From the NCBI GenBank assembly GCA_033026295.1, contig CM065185.1, positions 20,020,001-20,084,000 on the forward strand: DNA of 64,000 nucleotides, in the 5' to 3' direction. This DNA is from Channa striata. Taxonomy: Eukaryota > Chordata > Actinopteri > Anabantiformes > Channidae. The translations under genes and the position numbers were made by a program. The notes beneath the pieces are model-generated. The model made no database searches. It saw only the letters and a program-made list of their open reading frames with translations, and was not told the origin of the DNA. Numbering within the stretch: position 1 is the first letter of the stretch; each line of letters opens with the position of its first letter. This document shows, one piece after another, positions 35,027 through 45,058 of this stretch.

Positions 35027-38000
35027 TTCAGCATCACACAGAAGTTACTGCTGTACTGCTTCCAGGGTTCAACCTAGAAAAAGGAAATTGTCCACATATA
35101 CATTTGAACAATCACTCATTTCTAATAACCTGCTTCACCCTGCGTGACAATAATAATATAATTTCCTGCTCTTCAACTATGAATTCATGTCGCTCCCTAC
35201 ACTCTGCTTCTTCTACTCTGTCCTCTCCGTGTCCGTCTGTCTCTTTTCTCTGCAGACCTGCTTCCTGTCACAGCTGACACTCGGCAAACCGCCTCTTCGT
35301 CCACGCGAACGTCCATTACTGACCAACAGGGGACAAGAAGGAAAGATGCACTGAAACAAACGCTGTGAAAGGCGAGAACGCTTCCATGCTGCAGCACAAC
35401 CCAAAAACTTTGAGCCAGACTAAAAGACTTCTTTTAATGCGCAGAACGATAAGCAGACAAAACTCTGCTGATAATAAAGGAGTTTGTTAATCTGTCACGT
35501 TCCACTCGTCACATCCACAGTGTTCAGGTTCGGAGTCACGTTTCCCCGTTGACAAGCATCAGAAAGGTCGGATTCTGATTTGTTTCCAAACCATTTCACT
35601 TGTTGCAGGTTGCAAAGCACCGAGCACACAATTTTCAAAAGAGCAGCTTGCTGTGGCTTTTTTTTTTTACGGTTACCAGGCAACCACCGGATCACCAAGA
35701 CCCCCAACATTTATGTGACGAGCTGTCGTTTCTCAGAACATCTATAAAAACCTGTGCCGGGCAGAAGTCCCTGCTCTGACCCGGACACAGAAACAGAGAC
35801 CAGGGAGGCTCCGCGAGACCCTCATGGAGACGAGCGACCACGGGAGGTTCATGCAGATTGTTCGAGGATGAGTCGGTCTGTTTATCAATCAGCTGCCAAT
35901 CATCAGGCCTCAGTTCGCTGCAAAGACATAATAAAATAAAAGCAAAGAAACTGCCAGTGACGTTGGGCCCGTTTTTGCTCCTTTTTTAACCAGAGCAGTT
36001 TAGGCCGTTACATAAAAAATACATAAAAACCCACAAGGCCAAAAACAAAGCGTTGTGTCTGATTGGACCTCAGTCCTCCCCACATTTATCCAACATGCAA
36101 GTTATCGACAAATTAACCTAAACGTGCCTTTTTCCAGGCCGAAAACGTGAGCTTCCTGCCAGATCAGCACGAAAACTGTTACTGGAAAATAAATGTTCAT
36201 GATGAACAAGCAAAACGTTGGACACGTGAATCCACTGGGAGAAGACGTAACTTGTCCTTCCTTTACAGATGCAGAGACAAAGACCGTCCACCACTGCAAA
36301 AGTCCATCATAACCTCCTCGTTCAATCCTTCGGTGCAGCCTGCAGCAGACATGAACACACACTCAGCTGACGATACTGGCACATTTTAAAAGTTTCTCTG
36401 TCTTTCTCACATAGAGACAGTAAACTGAACGCACACAGAACCGCTGCTCGTGCTGAATGTTTCACTGATGTTACACGATATTCAGTAGAAAAAGTCAATG
36501 CAGCTCCGACAAACCCTGGGCTCATTTTGAGATTCGCCACAACCCGAATGACAAATCTGAGAAGGCAGCAGAGAAAGTCCAAAAATAAATCCAAGCCTTG
36601 TGTTGGACGTCACCACCAAACGTTAACGTTTTCCTGAGCGTAAAATGGAGAGATCGTTTCCATTTAAATCCGACACAGAGGAGCTTAAACGCCTCAGTTC
36701 CTCAGAGCTCAACCTACCGTGTCCTCATGCTTGAACTGTGCGGATTTACTCAGTAACTGCAGGCCGCTTTAGTCTGAGTGAGGAATAAGGGGAGAAGCTA
36801 CGGACTCCAGTGAGTCAGTGGCTGCAGGTTAATGTTAACTGGTTATTTCTGTGGTGATGTGGTGAGAGGGGGACGGGTCTCTGTGTCTTGCCTCCACCTT
36901 TAAGTCTTTCCAAAGGTATTAAACAGCAGCTCATTTCTCCAAAGTCGCACTCGCTCAGACTGATTAGCTGCTTAACATTCCCTTTTTGCCACGACGGAAT
37001 AAATTCATGCCCTGACCCGACCAAACTCCCACTACATCATCACTTACCTTCTGTAATAAATACACAGTCAAGCATAGACCTGACTCTGTTGTGTTGACAT
37101 TCAGCAGTTCAGAATTTTAACTCTGATTACATGAAAAGTGTTTACAGTAATTAGAAACTAATTTAGGCGACTTTGAAATAAACTCTGGCCTCTAATGAAG
37201 CCAGAGACTTTGAGCCTAGTTGAACTTAAATTGCCGTAAATACAGAAACTCTTGAGTTTTAAACTCATAAGTTTAGCGCCAATCGCTCCAGTGTTTCTCC
37301 CGTGTAAGTTCGAGAGAATCACCGACTACTGTCGTCCGTGTCCGTCCAGAATTCTTCCGTCACCTTTGAGTCCATCTGGACCTTTACATTGCGTGACGGC
37401 GTTCCTGACACGTGTCCACGAGCTCCTGTAACTGCATATTCATGTGGCCAACGTGTTATTATTATGTGTCCTCATTATCCACGGAAGCTCGTCCAGGCCC
37501 ACGTTGGTCGGGCTAAAGCTTGGCAGAGCTGCTGAGCCGTGGCACGTTTGCTTGACTTTCAGAGGAAAAGTCGACTCGTTTTCTCGTCCTCTGAAGCCCA
37601 GATAACAGGGCGACACAGCAAAGACCGGGATCACACGGACGACTGGCTCTGAAACCGCCAACACCCAGCAGCAGGCTTCATCGGAGCTGAACTGGGATCA
37701 GTCACGTCACACTGGTTGTATCTGTGGGGCCTCAGCTCTCCGTCATTATTGCCCATTTGGCTCAGGTCCAGAATGTGAACGACGGAGACAAATATCCTGA
37801 GAACACAGTCAACCGAAACCTCCGAACCAAAAGAATCATCAGCGCCTCAGCTGCCATCAGAGTCCCTGCCGAGCCCTCGCCAACACAACAATGACCTCGT
37901 TTGTGGCCGCTTCGCCTCCTCACGTCTTCATGAGCTGGATTCCGGAGCGGTGCAGGTTTGTAGAGGGCATTTGGCACGAAGCCCAGACCTGAGATTTACA

Positions 38001-39419
38001 GTTACAGTATTAACAGCTCGACGCTCTGAACGTGTGTTTGGGTTTTGAAGCACGTCGGACACAGAATCCGTCTCCCAGATAGCAGGGCTCAGGTCCAGGC
38101 ACTTTATCTTCGGGATTTCTTTCACTGACCTTAAATAAAAGTGAAATCAGGTCAGAATCGTTTTTCGCAGCATTTTTCTTCCTGCACAAACACAAAACGA
38201 CCTTGTAAATAAAATCCAACTAGTGTTTCAGCTTCTTTTAACAGCTGATAACGTCAAAGGAATCACTAAACAGGACGTGGTGAAGGTCGGAACACAAACA
38301 TTCAAAGTTCTGTTCTTTTCACTGACAATTTTAAACAAAGATCCAGAAGAGAAGCTATTTAACTTCTGTCTCACATATTAATAATGCAGCAGTTTATCTT
38401 TAAGAGAGTCTGTGATGTTTCTTCTCACTAGGTGCTGACCCTAAACAATCCGTAATTCAAAGGCTGGTGTGCAAAACCAGTTTTAGGGACGTCCCCCCTG
38501 TCCCCACCTCATACATGTGAAGGGCTCGTGTTACACATTTCACAACACTAAAACCATTTCTGTCCGACTTCCTGCTTTCACCGCCAGCAGACTGGACTGT
38601 CGTGATGCCGTCGTCTCTGCTCGACGCCTCATAAAGTTAGAGTCAGAACTCAGAACGTACGGCTTCCTTCAACTTTTGGTTATCAGTAAAACACACTGAA
38701 CGTCATTGATCGGTATGTGAGATCAGAACCTTTGCCGTGGTTTCTATCAGTAACAGTAGAAACCCGACATGCATCCAGCTAGAAAAAAAACTGTCAAAAT
38801 GTAGATGTAAGAATTCACATTTAGGTTCCTTTTTGTCCTGGATTTCATCCCTGACAGAGCGTCTGCGGTTTATTTTAGACAGATTTATAAAAGCTACTTA
38901 GCAAACTTTACAGCTAAGACTGCGACTAACGACTTCTCTCAGTGTTTTTGTCGAAAGCCTAAAAAGCCCAAAGCTGAAACTCTGACGGCAGTTCGGTCGC
39001 TGCATTTCAGCTTGTGTAAATACCTGCAGTGATGTTCTCTGCTCTCTACAAGGACAAATTCCACAAAAGTGCCCTGTGACTGAACGTGGCCCTTTCACCT
39101 TCACGTCCAGTCCACCACTGTCCTCCTCATTGAATGGAGGCTGCAGCACAAACACAGACACGTTTGGTGGGTCCAAGAAGCTTTGCCCAGCTCTGATCAC
39201 AGTTCAGGAGCCAACATGTGCCGCCAGCAACTGCCTGGGATTTTCTTCGAGGAAATGGAGGTTCTGACTGTGAAACGCGGCCGAAATATCAGGCCTCTGA
39301 CGAATCACAGTGAAAAAGGGTTTATCCGTCTCTGCATTAATTGACCGTCCCTGCACAAAAAACAAACTTATATTAAAGCAAAGCTTCATCAAACAGACAG
39401 TTACTGTCCAAGTCAGAAA

Positions 39420-39916
39420 TGTGAGGGAAGTTTTTTGATCAATGACCATCTGATTGATCAATGACCATCTGACCATCTGTTCACACTTCTGGCAGAGGCC
39501 AGACAACGAGTCCCCGCCACTCAGTAGGTAGCCCACGGGAACTTGACACCTTAACAGACCCTATTGTTTCTTTGAATCCTTGTTGGCACCTTGAGCAGAC
39601 CTTCTGTCTGGACTTTGTTGGCCCTGACCCCCCCTTCAGGTAGCTGTCCCAACGGGAGGGGGGAGTAACAGAGACTTGCTAATTAAGGACTCCTGATCAA
39701 TGAATATGATTTGCATAGTGGAGCAGATAAAACACACACACATCCTGACAAAGGGCATCAGAAACAGTCTGATCCACCCGGGTGACACTGCTCCGTGCTG
39801 TTCTTCTCTCTGTTTCTGGTTTTCTTGTGTTTTACTGAATTGTTCATTAAATTGCTCAGTGATCATTTTCAGTTGACTCTTGTTTCTAACTTGCTTTCAA
39901 AGTTTTGGCCATAACA
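39420..39916 (+). mobile_element. 5' LTR of an endogenous retrovirus (start approximate)
   Basis: The right edge is well placed: CCATAACA ends at 39916, three bases before the primer-binding site, and ends in CA as LTRs do. Inside are a TATA-like AGATAAAAC (about 39726-39734), an ATTAAA polyadenylation-like signal (39846-39851) and a T-rich stretch after it. At 39442-39479 a 19-bp unit (GATCAATGACCATCTGATT and a close second copy) is tandemly repeated, as U3 enhancers often are. The left edge is a guess at the TG near 39420, because no second LTR was found for comparison. Confidence 0.6.
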
Positions 39917-39919
39917 GAT

Positions 39920-39937
39920 TGGTGTCAGAAGCGGGAT
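39920..39937 (+). other. retroviral primer-binding site, tRNA-Leu type
   Basis: TGGTGTCAGAAGCGGGAT is complementary, with two G-U-tolerable differences, to the 3' end of the vertebrate tRNA-Leu that ends in CTGACA-CCA. It starts three bases after the LTR end, the expected distance. It would not pair with the different tRNA-Leu(UAA) acceptor present at 2141-2223 in this window. Confidence 0.75.
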
Positions 39938-40133
39938 TGGACGCGCTGTCTGGATCCAAGGACAAACAGTAGAAGTGCACACAGGTAAAGTTGATTCCTC
40001 CTTTCGAGTTGAGAAGCTGTTCTCCTACAGGACCCAGACCGCCGATCCAAATCCAGAGCGATACGGACCAAAAAGGAAAATAATAAGGAAAAAAAAAAAA
40101 AAAATAGCAGAGGAGAGAGAACACAGTACGGAG

Positions 40134-40147
40134 CAGACAAGGTAAGA
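40134..40147 (+). other. leader splice donor of the provirus
   Basis: ACAAG followed by GTAAGAG is a near-consensus donor (GT at 40142-40143), 205 bp after the primer site and 160 bp before the gag start. Its place matches the major splice donor that simple retroviruses use to make spliced env messages. No env or matching acceptor was identified here. Confidence 0.4.
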
Positions 40148-40301
40148 GAGCTCTATAAAACTCACTACTGGGTGGGTAGGTGTAGGTGACAAGACGTTGT
40201 CATAGTAGTTGCGTTGTGTTATTAATTACCGTTGTATGCAGCGCAGTTTTATTCTGAGTCGCACGGGGAAAGATAACAGGAGAGAACGGGCTGCTAGAAA
40301 A

Positions 40302-41858
40302 ATGGGGTTAGTACTGGGTACTAACAAAGAAGTGAGCGCCTGGCCTGGACAAGGTCTGCCAGCTGAATTGTCACCATTATGTGCAGAAATGTCAAAAAAG
40401 TATAGGGGCAGTTGTAATCAATTGACTGAGTGGTTGGAATTGGGGTTTCCTAGAGAGGGTAGTCTGAGTAGCAGACAGCTAGCTCAATTGGAGAAGAAAG
40501 AGAAGGAGAGCACAGAGCAACACAAGTCTTTGTCCAAACGAAATAGGGAAGAACACAAGGTGTTTCAAGTGGACTGGAAGGCATTTAGCATGTGGAAGGA
40601 AGAATGTAATTTGAGGGAAATTGGAATGTTTAGAAAAGATATGAGTGAACGTGAAAAGCCCAAGCAAACAGAACCAGAACATATAGTTTATGGACCAAAG
40701 GATTGTTCTGACACTAAACCTCTGTATCCTGTCTTGTCTGAGTTACACAAGGTAAACCTGGATTTGGACTCTGCACCCTCACTTGCTCCCCCACCATATC
40801 AGAGCCAAGGATCACAGCAGTCGCAGCAGCAGCAAGCCAGCTCCTCCCCATCAGAGACACCAGGGAGAGGCGACACGTCTGAGACACCACTCCCGGGGCC
40901 CAGCCATGGAGGTGTGAAGGGACACTCCATGTTCACCAGATCAAGGGGACAAACTCTCCCCCCCACTGTTACGGAGCCAGAGGTACTGACTTTTCCCATG
41001 ATTGAAGTGGGTGGCGTTCATGGCCCCCAACTTGTTTTCCGCCCATGGACAGATTTGGACGTCAAAGAAGCAATGGAGAAAATCACTCACCCAAAACGAA
41101 ATGCCAACAAGTGGGGAGAAGACTTCCAAAACATGGTACAGGACTACAAACCAACTTTTCAAGAACTGGAGCGGCTGTTGAAACGTCAGCTGGGATGTGA
41201 TTTTCATAAGGTCAGACACTTGTTTAATAACTCAAATCTCAAACTTCGTCTAAAAGAGCAAGACTGGGAGCATGAGGACAATGCTTTTTATAGAGATGCT
41301 ATTACTTCACTGGTGCAGGGTGTACAGGCAAAATTCCCACTCAAGCAAGACATGAGTGTGGTTAGTGCCATGCAACAGCACCAAGATGAAAATGTGGGAG
41401 CATTTCTTGCTCGATTGACTGAAGCATATGACATCCACAGTGGTCATACTCCACCAGAAGATGGACTAGGGAAAAATCCCATGAGTGCCTATGAGGCCCA
41501 CCTGAAGGATTCTTTTCTAACAAGAATGAAACCTAAAATTGCTGAAATGGTGAGACAGAGTTGTTTGACTTGGAAAATCTGTCCACTTAAAGACATTCTG
41601 CAACACGCAGAACATGCTGAGGAGACACAAAGACGAAACGAAGAACACAAAAAACAAAGACGTCAACACAAACTGCATTCTGCACAATACACTATGTTCA
41701 GTACCATGGCTAACCGGACAACACGTGGCAGGACACAAAGAAGAGGATACGGCCGTGGAGGGAGGCACCACAACCGTGAAGCAGATAAGTGCCATCGATG
41801 TGGAGAAAAGGGACACTGGGCCAGAGACTGCTCTGTGGTTAAGCATAAGGCAGATTGA
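40302..41858 (+). CDS. gag: endogenous retrovirus Gag polyprotein, intact reading frame
   Basis: This is an uninterrupted 518-codon frame. The frame stays open upstream to ATG 40209, but the ATG at 40302 is better: AAAATGG context and a Met-Gly start suited to N-myristoylation. In order there is a charged matrix-like region (about 1-150), a PPPY late-budding motif at residues 163-166, a Gln/Ser/Pro-rich linker (170-220), and a capsid region (about 230-440). The capsid region has a PWTDLD motif and a major-homology-like stretch near 360-380. A basic Arg/Gly-rich tail follows, then one zinc knuckle CX2CX4HX4C (Cys497, Cys500, His505, Cys510). This layout matches gamma/epsilon-like retroviruses, whose Gag forms the virion core. 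It is odd that gag is open while protease and polymerase are ruined. Confidence 0.9.
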   Translation: MGLVLGTNKEVSAWPGQGLPAELSPLCAEMSKKYRGSCNQLTEWLELGFPREGSLSSRQLAQLEKKEKESTEQHKSLSKRNREEHKVFQVDWKAFSMWKEECNLREIGMFRKDMSEREKPKQTEPEHIVYGPKDCSDTKPLYPVLSELHKVNLDLDSAPSLAPPPYQSQGSQQSQQQQASSSPSETPGRGDTSETPLPGPSHGGVKGHSMFTRSRGQTLPPTVTEPEVLTFPMIEVGGVHGPQLVFRPWTDLDVKEAMEKITHPKRNANKWGEDFQNMVQDYKPTFQELERLLKRQLGCDFHKVRHLFNNSNLKLRLKEQDWEHEDNAFYRDAITSLVQGVQAKFPLKQDMSVVSAMQQHQDENVGAFLARLTEAYDIHSGHTPPEDGLGKNPMSAYEAHLKDSFLTRMKPKIAEMVRQSCLTWKICPLKDILQHAEHAEETQRRNEEHKKQRRQHKLHSAQYTMFSTMANRTTRGRTQRRGYGRGGRHHNREADKCHRCGEKGHWARDCSVVKHKAD

Positions 41859-42035
41859 GTGAGGGAGCAGGAGATGCAGACGCCAAATCAGGTGACACCC
41901 ACACAGGAGCAGACGCCAAATCAGGTGACACCCACACAGGAGCAGACGCTAGATCAGGTGACCCGCACCCACATTCACACTCACACAGAAAGAAAACCAC
42001 AATATGACCTGCACAACTTTAAATTTGTTGGGTAG
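41859..42035 (+). other. in-frame extension after the gag UGA with 33-bp tandem repeat
   Basis: After the TGA at 41856-41858 the gag frame stays open for 58 more codons, to TAG at 42033-42035. It contains two perfect copies of a 33-bp unit (41877-41909 and 41910-41942) and part of a third (41943-41962). Each unit encodes 11 residues starting QTPNQVTP, so the repeat number does not change the frame. Gammaretroviruses make Gag-Pol by reading through the gag stop, so this may be the old Gag-Pro joint. Real readthrough here is an inference. Confidence 0.6.
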
Positions 42036-42102
42036 AGATTTGATGTGTGAATTTGGTATAGTGTTATGTTCAACCCCCGATGGAATCAAGATCTTAAAAC
42101 AA
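42004..42102 (+). pseudogene. pro: retroviral protease C-terminal stub
   Basis: The frame reads LNLLGRDLMCEFG, the hallmark C-terminal end of a retroviral aspartic protease (Leu-Gly-Arg-Asp). It is in a different frame from gag. The catalytic Asp-Thr/Ser-Gly part that should precede it is absent, so most of the protease is deleted. The open frame runs on to 42441 but the later part is repeat-rich and matches nothing I know. Confidence 0.65.
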
Positions 42103-42322
42103 GGAGATGAGAACTATCCATCACAGCTCACTCAAATGATTAACATACATTCACAATATGTTTATAAGTGGCAGCTTGCTGATAACACTCCTGTTACACA
42201 GCAGCTTACAGACTTTGCACACACACACAGCACACATGCAGAAACATTCCAACATCATACATCACTACACTGCACAGCACATGCGAATGTAGGACCAGAA
42301 AATGAATATGAAGGTCAGTGGC

Positions 42323-42378
42323 ATGTAGAAGATGGAGAAGAGGAAGTGATATGTAGAAGATGGAGAAGAGGAAGTGAT
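42323..42378 (+). repeat. two tandem copies of a 28-bp purine-rich unit
   Basis: ATGTAGAAGATGGAGAAGAG and eight further bases are repeated exactly at 42323-42350 and 42351-42378, inside the decayed provirus. Confidence 0.9.
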
Positions 42379-42446
42379 ATGTTTGACAAATGTGTATTGG
42401 ACAAAGACTGCTGCTGTTGCCTCTGTCTCAGTCTCCTCTAAACAGG

Positions 42447-42468
42447 AAAAAAAAAAAAAAAAAAAAAA
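42447..42468 (+). repeat. A22 run inside the provirus
   Basis: Twenty-two consecutive A, followed by CTATTTAGGGGGGA. The A run may mark the end of a reverse-transcribed RNA or a replication-slippage product. The short G run after it is a possible, but weak, polypurine tract. Confidence 0.8.
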
Positions 42469-42639
42469 CTATTTAGGGGGGATACTCCACATGTCCCACT
42501 GGCAAAACCATGTGATTGGAGCTGGCAATAGATCCTAGGACGACATATAGCGCAAAGGGTAATGTACATCGTACATAATTTACATCAAGTGTACAAGTTG
42601 GTAAAATAGTAGAGCTCACAGATATTGCGCATGCTGCAG

Positions 42640-43355
42640 CTTTTTTTTTTCATCACTAAAACTAGTTTGCCACCAGAGCTCGAGCACAATTCCAGATTCT
42701 TTGGGCAGCCCATAAATATGACATAGGTCATGTAAAAGATGCAGGACCTCTGACAGTCCTTCCAAAACCAGAGTGTAGACCATGGCAGAACAAACACTCT
42801 TTAAAGCAGGAAGCCATCATCAGTGGCATAAAGCCTGTGTAAAAATCCCTGTTAACGGCAGGTGTAATAACCTTTATTGTGAGAATTCTCTTGTGCGCAC
42901 AATGTATTTCTTGCAAAGAGACCTAGGTCAACCAATCGGGTGGCGCTTTGTTCAAAATTACAGGAGGTGAATGCAGCCATACACCCCTGAGCGCCTGAAG
43001 TAAAACTATACAAATTATTCTTTCTCTGGTACCAACAAATTTGACAAACTTCTGTGTAACGATACATAGAAAATTCGCTAATTTGTATTTGTTAATCTGA
43101 GGAAGCATGCAAAATTGATACGGTGCACCTATTTAAACATCTTTTAGACAATGGCCATAAAGTTTTTGTTTGTTTGTTTGTTTGTTTTAACTGCAGTTTG
43201 TGCAACAAAAGTGACATGTCTGGGTCAGGTGATCACCCCAGAGGAAAACAGTGTCACAAAAAATGAATTGCTGATTTTAAGGCTGACAAAAGTCAATAAT
43301 AATAATTTTTTTCCTTGCACAACACAATTTTGCAAAGGAATCGCTCCTGTGTGAA
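42640..43355 (+). pseudogene. pol: broken reverse transcriptase (pol)
   Basis: Pieces in shifting frames line up with gamma/epsilon-type reverse transcriptase. About 42690-42860 covers the N-terminal region before the fingers, with GPLTVLPKPE and a Gly-Ile-Lys-Pro. About 42860-43005 has WRFVQN, then after a frame change QEVNAAIHP. A further piece at about 43090-43300 has EEACKIDTVHLFKHLL and KVTCLGQVITPEE, which belong after the catalytic site. The stretch that should hold the YXDD catalytic motif is missing or unrecognisable, and stops and frameshifts are frequent. A (TTTG)n run at about 43166-43187 also interrupts it. It cannot encode an active enzyme. Confidence 0.7.
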
Positions 43356-43769
43356 ACTTTCCCGTTTGCTGTGGAGTGTGGTTGTTGCTTGTTGTTGTTG
43401 TTGTTGTGTTGGCACATGTTGATAGCATGTTGCTGTTGTTGATAGCACTGGTGCTATTGCTCCCGAAGTGTTTGCTGACTTGGTTTGCCTAATACTGGTT
43501 AGTTTTTGACCAAGAAGACAATTATATGACTTCTGTGCATTGCTTGTGGGTGTAGTTGTATCCGTAGCTTTATACTTGTAAAACTGGATCCAGTTATAGC
43601 AGGATTTTTTTTTATTGTCTGAGAACCGTTGTTGCAGCAGAGAAGCTGTTTTTGGTTTGCTGTTCTGATTGCTTGGGAAGGTGTGGTGTGTTGGATGGAG
43701 ATCCTCGTGTCTGCAGTGAGGTGCTGGAGGCCATCTGTTCTATCGGAGGTGGGTTTGAAAACACTGGTT

Positions 43770-44080
43770 CTAGGCACTGACATGGAATTGTGTGTTGATG
43801 GCTCTGATTTCCTGAGATGTCGAGCCTTGCGAAGTTGCCTTGTCACAAAATTGTAGTGTCTTTGCTTTAGATAAAACTACGTTTTGTCTCATCTGTTCTA
43901 TCGGAGGCTGGTGAGCTGACGAGTCTTGCTGAAAACTACAAACTGGCCAATGATATGAAGGTTGAATGAATGACTGTATGAATGTTTAGACTGACTTATG
44001 TTTGGCGTCGCTCATAACTAAGGTTGTCTCTGGAGACAGAGAAGACTTCTCACAGAGACGTGACATCAGGCAGAACACTA
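43770..44080 (+). pseudogene. pol: broken RNase H region of pol
   Basis: A piece near 43780-43812 reads MELCVDGSDF, like the first strand and first acidic residue of retroviral RNase H. About 43889-43960 reads VLSEAGELTSLAENYKLAND, like the helix with the catalytic Glu. The pieces are in different frames with stops between, so this is a relic. An 18-bp word (CATCTGTTCTATCGGAGG) occurs both at 43732-43749 and at 43890-43907, the second copy inside the RNase H piece. No integrase, env or 3' LTR was recognised to the right. Confidence 0.55.
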
Positions 44081-44833
44081 ACTGCACATTGTTCTTCTTG
44101 CAGCTCCGTAGATGCTGACTTGTTGCCTACGTGAATATCGGTTATGAAATGTGACACTCTAACATTAAAAAAATAATTTGATTTCTGCAGGAACTTCAAC
44201 AACTGAGACCGCTCCTGTCTGCTGCCATTAACCCTGTGATGACTGCTCAGTGCATTAGTCTGAACAAAGTAAAAAGCTTTGGGTTTGTTTGGAGCATCTA
44301 TTTCAGTCTCCTGTTGCTAAGTGATTTGCATCCTGCATCCTGACATTTGTCAAAACGACACGGATCCAGCGCATCTCGTATCAGCAGAGGAACATTAAGC
44401 GTTGAAGAACAGGAAACACAAACACTTGAGAACCAGCTGGATTGAAACATACACGCACGGAGTAAATGAGCTTAGCAGCGACTGTGTGGGAACAAACGGG
44501 GAGGAAAATCACGAGTCAGCGAGTCGGAAATGTGCAGAGAGCTTACAGCCAATTTGAAATCAGCGTGTTCCCGCCTGCAGCCTTTTGTTACGCACGTACA
44601 GTAGGACGAAGGCCATTAGAAACGTGGTTACGCATATACACAGCAAAAAATAAATACAATCAAATAAAAATCTGCATTTTTTTTGGCAGTAATCTACCTG
44701 AGGGAACCAGGATCCTCTAACCAGACACCAGGTTTCCAGAGAACGTCGACTGTAACCTGGACACTTGAGTCCATGTAAATGCACCCGATGAATCACCTAA
44801 ATCCCGGCTTCAACATGACGCAACAATGCCACC

Positions 44834-44937
44834 GCACACACACACGCACACACACACACTAGCACACACACACACACACACGCACACACACACGCACGCA
44901 CGCACGCACGCACGCGCACACACACACACACACACAT
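44834..44937. repeat. compound (CA)n/(CACG)n microsatellite
   Basis: CA runs broken by TAG, with a block of (GCAC)n units at about 44890-44915. Confidence 0.95.
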
Positions 44938-45020
44938 TAAACAAAGTCTCATGGAAATCTGAGAATCCCAGAAGAGGAGTGAAGGCAGCGTTGAACTACC
45001 TGTTGATATATCCCCGGGGG

Positions 45021-45058
45021 CCTGGTGGTGGTGGTGGTGGTGGTGTGGGGGGGGGTGT
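45021..45058. repeat. (GGT)n followed by a G10 run
   Basis: GGTGGTGGTGGTGGTGGTG is followed by TGGGGGGGGGG. Four or more G runs are adjacent, enough for a G-quadruplex on the + strand. Confidence 0.85.

Larger units (their letters stand above)
24742..39418. other. intergenic DNA between cntnap promoter and the endogenous retrovirus
   Basis: No exon or RNA gene that I can support lies in these 14.7 kb. A short GC-rich patch at about 25020-25090 follows the purine tract. AT-rich non-coding sequence dominates at 26400-26720 and 27660-27990. The few longer open frames have no recognisable family. Listed separately are a tRNA-derived SINE-like fragment, a minisatellite, an inverted repeat and a dispersed fish repeat. 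Confidence 0.55.

Noticed and set aside
42004..42441. 145-codon open frame after gag
   Set aside because: Only its first 30 or so codons match a family (protease end). The rest holds a 28-bp tandem repeat and ends just before an A22 run.
43151..43354. Short open frame with a hydrophobic, signal-peptide-like start, as if a small secreted or envelope protein
   Set aside because: The hydrophobic run is made by a (TTTG)n repeat and the residues after it match the post-catalytic part of reverse transcriptase, so it is pol debris.
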